Shown: positions 22,275 through 29,052 of the stretch, in pieces | Layout of the letters: each line of letters begins with the position of its first letter | Numbering within the stretch: position 1 is the first letter of the stretch | Origin: Candidatus Kuenenia stuttgartensis | GTDB lineage: Bacteria > Planctomycetota > Planctomycetia > Pirellulales > UBA1268 | Direction: 5' to 3' | DNA length: 39,895 nucleotides | Assembly: GCA_945891385.1 (NCBI GenBank) | Contig: CAMDDJ010000004.1 | Span: 67,932-107,826 of the forward strand | Made by a program: the position numbers and the translations under genes | Notes under the pieces: model-generated | Seen by the model: the letters and a program-made list of their open reading frames with translations, nothing else | What the model was told of the DNA's origin: nothing | Databases searched by the model: none

Positions 22275-23474
22275 CTAACCTTCTTTTTCGCCAGATTCTG
22301 CCCGCCCCGCGGATGGGCCAAATCCTGAGAGCACGGGAAATCCAGGTTGGGCCGGCCGCCGGGCTCCTCCAGCCCCCGCCGCGACCGAGGCAGCCGGCAC
22401 GAAGGCCGGCTGGAACTCGTCGCTCACGATTACATGGGAGAGCAGTTTGATCTCCAGCATGATGAACCCGACCGCCAGGCCCATCATCAAGAGCGCCGCC
22501 GGGGTGCTGTCGTGGAAGTTCTCGGCCACTTCGGCCGACACCCCGTAGAGCATGCCGGCCGTCGTAATCCGCATCGCGTTGGCGATGATCGCAATCGGGA
22601 TCGCGCTCAGGCCGATCACAAGGTTCTCCCACCAGTGGAGACCGCCGACGACGATCACCACTGCCGCCAGCCAGACGAAGATCGTGAGCATCTTCAGGCC
22701 CGCACAGGCATCTACGACGTTCATGACGTGCTCCTGACCGAGCCGAATCAGGTTGCCGTCCCGAAAGGCGTCGAATCCGAGCGTCTGGAGAACGAACGTG
22801 GCAACCATCGTATTGAAGGTCTGGAGAGGTCCGGTGATGTACCGCTGCGCCTCATCGGGCAGCGGGTACATGAAGATCAACAGCGCGAGCGGCGCCGCTG
22901 CCCAACGGAACACACTCCAGCCGCCTGCGACGAGGAATACCCCCAGGATCGCCGGAACGAAGGTGTACATGTCGAAAGTGACGATCCGGTATTTCGCGCA
23001 GAAGAGCCGGAGCAGGAACGTCGCGGCGAGGATCACAAAGCCGGTCATCCGGGCTGAAGCCGTCACCGGCGCGATCGGCTGACGCCGCCAGACGAGCAGC
23101 AGCACGCTGAACAGTGGCACGATCCAGCCATGCTGATACTGGGGATTGTCCCAGCTCGAGCGGGCATTCATGAGGCCCGGCCAATAGCTGTAGATCAGCA
23201 TCGCCGACAGGGAGGCAATCGCGAACCAGGGCAAAGCCTCTTCCGGAGACCGGAGGTCGTTGCCGAAGGCCGAGAGTCGCCGAAGAAACCCGGCAATCAG
23301 GCCTTCGTCCTCAGGGACGGGTTGGGACGACGGGGTTGCCCTGCCCGCTGCCGCCGCTGCCGGAATGAATACCTCGGCCGCAGCGCCTGACTGGAACACC
23401 CCCTGCTGCGACTCGGGAGCCGCAGGGGTGGGGCGGTTGGGGCCGACCGGCAGGATCGGAGAAGGAATGGTCAT
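22275..23474 (-). CDS. Exosortase (multi-pass transpeptidase of PEP-CTERM-type sorting)
   Basis: A ~399-aa integral membrane exosortase; the family cleaves C-terminal sorting tags such as PEP-CTERM. ATG at 23474 was chosen; ATG at 23498 is equally possible. A Pro/Ala-rich ~75-residue cytoplasmic leader precedes about eight membrane spans. The three catalytic residues are visible: Cys257 in VVDACAGLKML, Arg302 in IANAMRITTAG and His321 in AENFHDSTPA. Other family marks are YQHGWIVPLF and LFMYPLP-like IFMYPLPDE. The last ~40 residues after the final span are Ala/Gly/Pro-rich. It is followed 81 bp later by the chain-length protein gene and then EpsI. No PEP-CTERM substrate is encoded in the window. 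Confidence 0.93.
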   Translation of the reverse strand: MTIPSPILPVGPNRPTPAAPESQQGVFQSGAAAEVFIPAAAAAGRATPSSQPVPEDEGLIAGFLRRLSAFGNDLRSPEEALPWFAIASLSAMLIYSYWPGLMNARSSWDNPQYQHGWIVPLFSVLLLVWRRQPIAPVTASARMTGFVILAATFLLRLFCAKYRIVTFDMYTFVPAILGVFLVAGGWSVFRWAAAPLALLIFMYPLPDEAQRYITGPLQTFNTMVATFVLQTLGFDAFRDGNLIRLGQEHVMNVVDACAGLKMLTIFVWLAAVVIVVGGLHWWENLVIGLSAIPIAIIANAMRITTAGMLYGVSAEVAENFHDSTPAALLMMGLAVGFIMLEIKLLSHVIVSDEFQPAFVPAASVAAGAGGARRPAQPGFPVLSGFGPSAGRAESGEKEG

Positions 23475-23594
23475 GGAAAATTCCCGCGGCGAACCCATGC
23501 ATCATACCCCGCTTGGAAACCGATTTCATGCTTTCCGCCAGAAGAAAAAAACTTCCGGGCCGGAGATTGGTCTGGCTGCGTAGACCGAATCGTT

Positions 23595-24554
23595 TCAGCC
23601 AGATGTAAGGGCGGAATGAATCGCCAATTCGAGTGGCTGCCAGCAGGCGACCACGGCCGAATGCCAGGCGAGCGCCGCAGTTCCAGCAACTGCCAGCCCA
23701 AGTCCGGCATCCCCAGGAACGTTCTTTTTCCGTGTGGAAACCTGCACAACGGCCCCTGCCAGGGCCGTTGCAACCGCCACGACCGTCAACGTCTGCCAGC
23801 CGAGCACGCTCCCGAGCAGCGGCAGTGCGAGCCGCACCGAGCGGGTGTGGGCTGCCCAGGACATTCCCCACCCGACCGCGAGACCGACCAGGCTCGCCGC
23901 GACGCCCTGCACCGCGGCGGAATCCGTGGGCCAGCCACATCGACTCGACAACAGACAAGGCGGCGCGGCGGCGGGGGCGATGGCAATGACGGCCAGGACG
24001 ATTCCCGAGGCCACGAGGAACCAGCCACGTGGACACTTCCAGCCGATGCGATCCAGGAGCGCCCAGGTGACGATCGTCAGAATCACCCCGGCATGCAGGC
24101 AACAGGTCACAAGCAACTGCCAGTCACCGCGGAGGAGTCGATCGACCCCCTGGGGAAAACCTGTCGATGGCCCAGGTAGCCAGCGGCCTCCGGCGGCTAA
24201 TTCCGTTGCCGCCAGGGTGGCGGCCAACAGTCCGCAGAGAGCCTCCACGAGCGGATACTCGGGGGAAATCCCTGCTCCGCACGACCGACAACGCCCGCGG
24301 AGCAACAGCCAGCCGATCACCGGAATATTGTCGCGGGCTCGGATCGGGCAGCGGCAGTGCGGGCAGCGCGACCCTTCCCCGGCGACCGATTCTCCGAGCG
24401 GCAGTCGATGCACCACCACATTGATGAAACTGCCGAGCAGGCTGCCCCAGGCGAAGCCGAAGAAGATCACGGCCGCCTCGGCCCACGGCCAGGTGGCAAG
24501 CCACTCGGGCACGGCAGGCAGGTCGGCCGCGAATGGCAGGTGAAGCTCGGGCAT
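23595..24554 (-). CDS. Prepilin peptidase-like (A24) protein lacking the second catalytic Asp
   Basis: A 319-aa membrane protein of the type IV prepilin peptidase/N-methyltransferase family. The N-terminal A24_N domain is canonical: GSLLGSFINVVVHRLP, then the zinc-type tetracysteine CPHC (64, 67) and CRSC (89, 92), and the NIPVIGWLLLRGRC core. The peptidase half retains one candidate catalytic Asp (Asp168 in WALLDRIG). Where the GxGD motif should precede the ALPLLGSVLGW segment, the sequence reads AAHTRSVRL with no Asp. Peptidase activity is therefore doubtful, while methylation or a structural role may remain. About eight membrane spans are visible. No strong Shine-Dalgarno is seen at ATG 24554. 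The exosortase gene follows 120 bp downstream. No pilin genes are nearby. Confidence 0.85.
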   Translation of the reverse strand: MPELHLPFAADLPAVPEWLATWPWAEAAVIFFGFAWGSLLGSFINVVVHRLPLGESVAGEGSRCPHCRCPIRARDNIPVIGWLLLRGRCRSCGAGISPEYPLVEALCGLLAATLAATELAAGGRWLPGPSTGFPQGVDRLLRGDWQLLVTCCLHAGVILTIVTWALLDRIGWKCPRGWFLVASGIVLAVIAIAPAAAPPCLLSSRCGWPTDSAAVQGVAASLVGLAVGWGMSWAAHTRSVRLALPLLGSVLGWQTLTVVAVATALAGAVVQVSTRKKNVPGDAGLGLAVAGTAALAWHSAVVACWQPLELAIHSALTSG

Positions 24555-24628
24555 GTCGGCTGGGAGGAGGAGCGGTTTTCCGCTAGGGTACCGCCGATTT
24601 CCCTCGCTCGCCCCCCCGCAGGTTTTCC

Positions 24629-25651
24629 ATGACCGACGCCCTTCCTGGATCCGCCCCCCGCCGCGGTCTGCCCGGGTGGGTCGGTGTCGTTGCCCGCGTC
24701 GCCGCCACGGTCGGCCTGATGGCCTGGGCCCTCAAAGACGTCGACTGGGCCCGGTTTGGCGGCATCATCTCACGGGCCCAATGGTGGTGGTTCGTCGCCG
24801 CCGTCGGCGCGACCATTCTCGTCCAGTCGGTGGCCGGCGTACGGTGGGCGGCCTTGGCCCGGCCGCTGGGGTTCAAGTACCCCCGCTCGTTCTTTGTGCG
24901 CCGCTTTTTCGAGGGAATGTTTTTCAGCCTCTGCCTTCCGTCGAGCATCGGCGGCGATGTCATCAAGGCTGTGCGGATCGGAAACACAGCCCCGCTGCGA
25001 CTCTTGGCCGCCTGCTCGGTGGTGGTCGATCGGCTGACGGGCCTCTCGGCGCTCGGGGTGCTCGTCGGCACCGCCTTGGTCGCCCGCGAATATCGCCTGG
25101 GTCTGGCGGCCGCGGCGGGCGTGTTCGCCGCCTTGCTCGTGGCCGCCCTGATCGCGTTTCGGGTCGGCCTCCTGCTCCTCGACCGGCTCCATGATTGGCT
25201 CCCGGAGGGTTCGGGCGGCCGGGAGTTCGTTGCCCGGCTGCTTCCCTACCGTCAACAGCCCGAACTCGTGCTGGCGGCCGTCGCCTGGAGTTTCGTGGTC
25301 CAGATGGGGGGCGCGGTGTCGGTGGCACTCGTGGGGCGGGCCCTGGGGGTGGACCAACCGCTCGTCGTCTGGTTTTCGGTGGTGCCCCTCGTGGCACTGG
25401 CGATGGTGCTGCCGATCAGCATCGGCGGCTTCGGGGTCCGGGAAAATGCTCTCGAATACCTGCTGCGGTCGTATGGAGTGCCATCCGAGACCGGCGTCGC
25501 GATCGCACTGCTGTGGGGCTTGTGCACCGTGTTCGCCGGGTTGCTCGGCGGCGTGCTGTTTCTCCTGGAGCGTCGGCCGCTTGAAGCCGTCGCGCCGACC
25601 AGCCCAGTGCCGACCAGCCCAGTGCCGAGCGGCCCAGTGCCGAGCGGCTGA
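24629..25651 (+). CDS. Lysylphosphatidylglycerol synthase/UPF0104-type flippase-like membrane protein
   Basis: A 340-aa multi-pass protein of the UPF0104/LPG-synthase transmembrane-region family, which includes lipid flippase domains and AglD-like proteins. About eight spans are visible. The family signature regions are GVRWAALARPLGF, the FEGMFFSLCLPSSIGGDVIKAVRI loop with its conserved Gly-Gly-Asp, VVVDRLTGL, and near the end VLPISIGGFGVRENAL. There is no C-terminal GNAT-like synthase domain. The last residues are a PVPTS/PVPSG tandem repeat encoded by 15-bp units, so the tail is probably dispensable. ATG at 24629 is preceded only by a weak GCAGG. It is divergent from the prepilin peptidase-like gene. 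The substrate is unknown, although a role in polysaccharide or lipid export fits the neighbourhood. Confidence 0.85.
   Translation: MTDALPGSAPRRGLPGWVGVVARVAATVGLMAWALKDVDWARFGGIISRAQWWWFVAAVGATILVQSVAGVRWAALARPLGFKYPRSFFVRRFFEGMFFSLCLPSSIGGDVIKAVRIGNTAPLRLLAACSVVVDRLTGLSALGVLVGTALVAREYRLGLAAAAGVFAALLVAALIAFRVGLLLLDRLHDWLPEGSGGREFVARLLPYRQQPELVLAAVAWSFVVQMGGAVSVALVGRALGVDQPLVVWFSVVPLVALAMVLPISIGGFGVRENALEYLLRSYGVPSETGVAIALLWGLCTVFAGLLGGVLFLLERRPLEAVAPTSPVPTSPVPSGPVPSG
25595..25651 (+). repeat. 15-bp tandem repeat encoding the flippase-like protein's C-terminal tail
   Basis: Two identical 15-bp units (ccgaccagcccagtg, 25595-25609 and 25610-25624) are followed by a variant unit (ccgagcggcccagtg, 25625-25639) and a partial fourth that runs into the stop codon. 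The period is a multiple of three, so each unit adds five residues (PTSPV or PSGPV) without shifting the frame. Copy number is likely to vary between strains. Confidence 0.85.
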
Positions 25652-25662
25652 AGCGACGGCTC

Positions 25663-26217
25663 CTAGACTTCATTCATCCTGCGACGGGTCTCGTGGAGCA
25701 GGATCCCCGCCACGCTCTTGGCGTCGTGGATGCGGCCGTCGAGGCACATCGCCACCGCCTCGCTCCAGGGAACGACTCGGGTCGTGATCAGTTCGCCCGG
25801 CTCGAGCGCCTGGAGGCCGGCCGAGAGTCCCCGGGCCACGAACAGGTGCATCCGTTCCCGGAGGATGCCCGGCGACATCCAGAGTTCCCCCGCTGGTTCG
25901 ATGCTCTCGGCCCGGTAGCCGGTTTCCTCGGCGAGCTCCCGGGCGGCGGTCGCGAGTGGCGGTTCGTCGTGGTCGAGCGTGCCGGCCGGAAGTTCGAGGA
26001 GCCGCTCCCCTACGGCCACCCGCAGCACATCGACGAGACAGACCGTGTCGGGCGTGACCAGTGGGATCACCACCACGGCTCCGGGATGCACGACGATCTC
26101 GCGATCCCGCACGCTGCCGTCGTTGCAGGGCTGGGCGACTCGCTCCACGCGAAATCGCTTGGCCGTGAAGAGCGGAGGCGATGCAGCATCTCCGGGCCGA
26201 TTCGGTTCGTCGCTCAT
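25663..26217 (-). CDS. Nudix hydrolase, ADP-ribose pyrophosphatase-like
   Basis: A 184-aa Nudix hydrolase. The Nudix box is complete: Gly-x5-Glu-x7-REL-x-EE-x-G, beginning GTLDHDE and ending RELAEETGY. A Leu-Pro-Ala-Gly (LELPAGTLD) immediately before it, plus the upstream strands (VVHPGAVVVIPL), are typical of the NudF/ADP-ribose pyrophosphatase subgroup. Conserved downstream elements are ELWMSPGI and DGRIHDAKSVAGIL. The substrate is likely ADP-ribose or another nucleoside diphosphate sugar, by family only. ATG at 26217 overlaps the stop of the YgfZ-like gene by 4 bp (ATGA), indicating coupled translation. It converges on the flippase-like gene with an 11-bp gap. Confidence 0.92.
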   Translation of the reverse strand: MSDEPNRPGDAASPPLFTAKRFRVERVAQPCNDGSVRDREIVVHPGAVVVIPLVTPDTVCLVDVLRVAVGERLLELPAGTLDHDEPPLATAARELAEETGYRAESIEPAGELWMSPGILRERMHLFVARGLSAGLQALEPGELITTRVVPWSEAVAMCLDGRIHDAKSVAGILLHETRRRMNEV

Positions 26218-27197
26218 GATTGGCTCTCGAATTCGGGGTGACCTACCACCGACACGATCCGCGCGGGAGCCGCGGCCACCCGCAGCGGACCGCCCACGAG
26301 CCCGCGAGACTGGATGATAGCGAGGCCGACCGTGCAGCCGAGCCGAAGGGAATGCGTTGCTGAGGTGAGGAGCCCAACCGGCTGGTCGTCGAGCAGCACC
26401 CGGGCGGGCAGGTCGGTCCGGTGATCGCCGGCGATGGCCACGACGGCGAGCCTGCGGTTCACGTGGCCCATCGCGTCAAGCCGCGCCACGGTCTCCTGCC
26501 CGAGATAGCAGCCCTTCTTCAACGAGATCGCGCGAGCGTCGCGGCCGAGTTCCTGGGGCAGCGTCTTCTCCACGATGTCCACGGGCCGTGGATAGCCGGC
26601 TTCGATTCTGGCCGCCTCCAGTTCAGCCGCCTCAGCTCGGGGAAGGCGGGCGGCGGTGAGCGCCGCCGCGAGTGCCTCCCCGCGGCCGGCAGCCGACTGG
26701 AGCCAGAAACCATCGTTGCCCCTGCCGGTGACTCGGATGATTCGGACGGGGATGCCCGCGAGCAGGTATTCGGCATGCGCCGCGTCGGCCTGCGGCAGGT
26801 CGCCGCATCCGAGTGTCGCGAGCTGGTCGGCTGCGCCGGCTCCCGTGAGCAGAAACGTCGCCAGGTCGGCCGTAGCGTCGACCAGCGTCAGCGATTCCCG
26901 GATGTGGTACCGCTCGAGGTGATCCCGCAGCAGCGGCCCGATGCCGGAGGCCGCCACGATCGCGAGGCCGGTCGTTGTCCGCAGCACGGTGGCGAGGGCC
27001 AGCACCTGCCCACGGGCGTCGGCGAAGAAAGCCTCCGTTCCCTGGCCGATGGCGAGGGCCGAGACCGCCGCGGTGACGAAGTTGTCGACGAACCGCACGG
27101 CGTCGGGGCCGGTGGCGGTGACGACCGCCAGATCGCACGGCGCCCAGGCGGCGGACGTTCGAAGCGGCGTTTCCCCGGCGGGACTGGGGCTGGGCAT
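26214..27197 (-). CDS. ygfZ: YgfZ/GcvT-like folate-binding protein (iron-sulfur cluster repair)
   Basis: A 327-aa member of the YgfZ/IbaG-GcvT-fold family (CAF17-like), tetrahydrofolate-dependent factors that support Fe-S cluster assembly or repair of certain enzymes. The signature KKGCYLGQETVARL (KGCYxGQE, with the functional Cys) is clear near residue 255, followed by HVNRRL. A GcvT-type N-terminal fold begins with the DNFVTAAVSAL region. ATG at 27197 follows GAGGAG at 9 bases; the open frame runs further upstream to 27269, but that stretch lies in a repeat element. The downstream Nudix gene overlaps its stop. Other Fe-S genes are not adjacent. The symbol is by family similarity. Confidence 0.88.
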   Translation of the reverse strand: MPSPSPAGETPLRTSAAWAPCDLAVVTATGPDAVRFVDNFVTAAVSALAIGQGTEAFFADARGQVLALATVLRTTTGLAIVAASGIGPLLRDHLERYHIRESLTLVDATADLATFLLTGAGAADQLATLGCGDLPQADAAHAEYLLAGIPVRIIRVTGRGNDGFWLQSAAGRGEALAAALTAARLPRAEAAELEAARIEAGYPRPVDIVEKTLPQELGRDARAISLKKGCYLGQETVARLDAMGHVNRRLAVVAIAGDHRTDLPARVLLDDQPVGLLTSATHSLRLGCTVGLAIIQSRGLVGGPLRVAAAPARIVSVVGHPEFESQS

Positions 27198-27242
27198 CGA
27201 CGGAATCTCCTCGGCGGCAGGCGAGAACGCATTCAGCCATAG

Positions 27243-27329
27243 GTGTAGCACCGGCTCGGGGGGCGGCAAGGCGCGTCGCGGGCGAGGATACGCCCCGATG
27301 CTCCGCCAGCGTTCGCCGACCCCCGAGCC
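27243..27329 (+). repeat. Dispersed hairpin repeat, copy B (best terminal inverted repeats)
   Basis: This is an 87-bp copy. Its first 15 bases after the caccg lead (ggctcggggggcggc, 27253-27267) pair with the last 15 (gccgacccccgagcc, 27315-27329) with one mismatch. The interior contains a second perfect stem, gggcg...cgccc (27280-27295). The sequence is nearly identical to copy C on the opposite strand, including the gtgtagcacc lead. The whole element could fold as a long hairpin with an internal stem-loop. Confidence 0.8.
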
Positions 27330-27389
27330 TCAGGCTCGGCGTGCCGCATCAGCGGCAAGACCGAGCTTGCAAAAAAATCGGCCAAATCC

Positions 27390-27416
27390 TTGACACCGCG
27401 CGAACGATCCTACCGT
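27390..27416 (+). promoter_or_regulatory. Possible promoter upstream of the HTH gene
   Basis: A perfect -35 hexamer TTGACA (27390-27395) lies just after an A-rich run. The best -10-like element, TACCGT (27411-27416), keeps the three most conserved positions but is only 15 bp away, shorter than usual. This is a candidate only, oriented towards the HTH gene. Confidence 0.3.
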
Positions 27417-27688
27417 GAGCATCGTATTGCTGGGTGTTGCGACCAAGAGTCGCGTTGGGAAAGGCCGGGCAAAACCAGGGTTTTTCCGACGGGCTGGCCG
27501 CGGCACGTAGGCTTGTTCAGACGGGCGGTTCGGCAAGGCGCCTCCCGTGGCGGCGGGCCATCACGCGATTCGATCTTCCTTCCTCCGGTTCGCGTTTTCC
27601 CCAAGAAGTCGTTCGCGCTCCCGGTGCGCGCCGACATCGAGGGGATGACGAGGGCGGATGGGCCGACCACATACAGGAGGCATCCACC

Positions 27689-28306
27689 ATGGCGACCGTG
27701 CACTATGACCGTGACTGCCGCGACGACTTCGACGACGGCAGCGATCTCTACGACCCGCTTGCCGTCGCTGACAGCGAGCACTCCGATGCCGCGCGGGCGG
27801 AATTCGAGGCAGGCGACCGCGACGACCGCGCAGGAAACGACAAGAGCGTGGCATACCATCGGATCGCCGCCGTCCGCCAGCAACAGGGAGTGACGTTGCG
27901 GAACGTCGCCCGGCGACTCGGAATCCCCTTGCCGGTTGTCCGGCGGCAGGAGCAGGCCGACTGCGACATGCGGCTCTCTGAATTGCTCCGTTGGCAGGAG
28001 GTGCTGGAGGTACCGATCGCCGAACTCCTCGTCGAGGGCGACGGTCAACTCTCCGGACCCGTGCTGGCCCGCTCCAGAATGGTGAAGTTGATGAAGACGG
28101 CGGCAGCGATTCGGGAACGGTCTCAGGATCCATCGATTTCGCGGATGGTCGCGATGCTCGTCGAGCAGATCCTCGAGATCATGCCAGAACTGGCCGACGT
28201 CACGCCGTGGCACACCGTGGGACAGCGACGGACCCGCGACGACCTCGGCCGAACCGCCCGCATGGTGGTGCCAGAAGACGCTTTCCGCGGCGTTTACGAC
28301 TCATGA
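27689..28306 (+). CDS. Helix-turn-helix (XRE-like) regulator
   Basis: A 205-aa putative transcriptional regulator. ATG at 27689 follows a perfect AGGAGG by 8 bases. The first ~52 residues are acidic and probably disordered (many Asp/Glu, DDFDDGSD). Residues ~58-118 look like a five-helix XRE/Cro HTH: RIAAVRQQQGVTLRNVARRLGI, then PLPVVRRQEQ as recognition helix, and LSELLRWQEVLEVPIAELL. The C-terminal ~85 residues are mostly helical with no known domain, perhaps for dimerisation (AAAIRERSQDPSISRMVAML). The target is unknown. It has an unusually long upstream region and is divergent from the ygfZ-like gene. Confidence 0.8.
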   Translation: MATVHYDRDCRDDFDDGSDLYDPLAVADSEHSDAARAEFEAGDRDDRAGNDKSVAYHRIAAVRQQQGVTLRNVARRLGIPLPVVRRQEQADCDMRLSELLRWQEVLEVPIAELLVEGDGQLSGPVLARSRMVKLMKTAAAIRERSQDPSISRMVAMLVEQILEIMPELADVTPWHTVGQRRTRDDLGRTARMVVPEDAFRGVYDS

Positions 28307-28342
28307 CCGGCAAGGCCGGTTCGAAACTCGGGGCAGGGCGGT

Positions 28343-28384
28343 CGCGGCCCCGGTGAGCCGACCTTGTTCGGTCCCGGGGCCGCG
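28343..28384. terminator. Strong GC hairpin downstream of the HTH gene
   Basis: A perfect 11-bp stem (CGCGGCCCCGG at 28343-28353 pairing with CCGGGGCCGCG at 28374-28384) encloses a 20-nt loop that contains a further CCGA/TCGG pair. It lies 36 bp after the HTH stop. There is no U-tract after it, so intrinsic termination would be atypical; a Rho-assisted or processing role is possible. Confidence 0.5.
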
Positions 28385-28443
28385 TCTACCATCGACGGCG
28401 CACGTGGTTCGCAGGATGGCGAACCGTCCGTTCGCCCACCGTT

Positions 28444-28899
28444 TTACGAAGGACTCTGGCCGTGTTTTCGTTCGTCGGCGTTCTCGGTATTGCCCTGATC
28501 TTGTTTCTGGTAGTCGCGGTCACCGGCCGGTTGATCCTCGGCAAGTAGGCGGCGACCAACGGTGGCACCGAAGGCGACGAAAACCAGAAACCCGCCGAGC
28601 ACTCCGGCCAGAACGATCCAGGCGACCACAGCGAGGCTGAAGTAGTCTCGCAGCCAGACGAGTTCCGGAGGTTCGAGACTCTTCGGTACTTTCCGCTGGA
28701 CCGGACCCTCGCGGCCAGATTCCCGCCGCATCGCCTCGCGGAAGTCGTCCCAGCCGGCCTGGACGCCCGGCGCCGTGAGTGCGGTCAGACGTCCCTCGCG
28801 CCACCGTGCCAGGGCGAGCGGAGGTCCGACGACTGCCAACGCCCACGAGGCGACCAGCGCGATGCCCACCAGGGAGCGAGTCGGTTTCGGGCGGTCCAT
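28444..28899 (-). CDS. Small two-span membrane protein of unknown function
   Basis: A 151-aa protein that I do not recognise. ATG at 28899 follows GACGAGGA closely. Two hydrophobic spans are predicted at about 10-30 (VGIALVASWALAVVGPPLAL) and 87-112 (SLAVVAWIVLAGVLGGFLVF), separated by a charged loop with DDFREAMRRESGR. The final ~35 residues are Gln/Asp/Glu-rich and probably cytoplasmic and disordered. That low-complexity tail is encoded opposite a possible 28-codon plus-strand ORF, so the true extent of the gene is less certain than its membrane part. It is divergent from the secreted-protein gene at 29053. Confidence 0.6.
   Translation of the reverse strand: MDRPKPTRSLVGIALVASWALAVVGPPLALARWREGRLTALTAPGVQAGWDDFREAMRRESGREGPVQRKVPKSLEPPELVWLRDYFSLAVVAWIVLAGVLGGFLVFVAFGATVGRRLLAEDQPAGDRDYQKQDQGNTENADERKHGQSPS
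28462..28548 (+). CDS. Possible 28-aa single-span membrane microprotein
   Basis: A GTG-initiated 28-codon ORF whose product (FSFVGVLGIALILFLVVAV, then TGRLILGK) is one continuous hydrophobic helix followed by a short basic tail, the usual look of a small membrane protein. AAGGA lies 8 bases upstream of the GTG. It overlaps the 3' end of the opposite-strand 151-aa gene. Position, Shine-Dalgarno and composition favour a real microprotein, but 28 codons are too few to be sure. Confidence 0.35.
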   Translation: MFSFVGVLGIALILFLVVAVTGRLILGK

Positions 28900-29052
28900 G
28901 CTTCCTCGTCTCCCTGGTCTTCCTCGTCTGTGGCGAGCCTGCCGCTGCCGCCGATTGTGCGACTTTCCCGGGCGGTGAATCAGTCTGGCATCCCGGCGCG
29001 GTCGCTGCTACCGTCCCGGCCCAACGCAACGCTCGCCCTCGGAGTCGCCGCC

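Larger units (their letters stand above)
27198..27688. other. 491-bp intergenic region between divergent ygfZ-like and HTH genes
   Basis: This gap holds repeat copy B (27243-27329), a short hairpin at its end (CCGAGCC TCA GGCTCGG, 27323-27339), and a second small hairpin (GCCGC/GCGGC near 27343-27356). Next comes an A7 run with TTGACA, described separately. From about 27420 to the HTH gene's ribosome-binding site (AGGAGG, 27675-27680) nothing is recognised. The frame of the HTH gene is open through this stretch, but the residues look non-coding (Arg-rich, no pattern). If transcription starts near 27420, the mRNA would have a leader of about 265 nt. Confidence 0.5.

Noticed and set aside
25595-25651. 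CRISPR-like short repeats
   Set aside because: The units are contiguous without spacers and in frame with a coding sequence, so this is a minisatellite.
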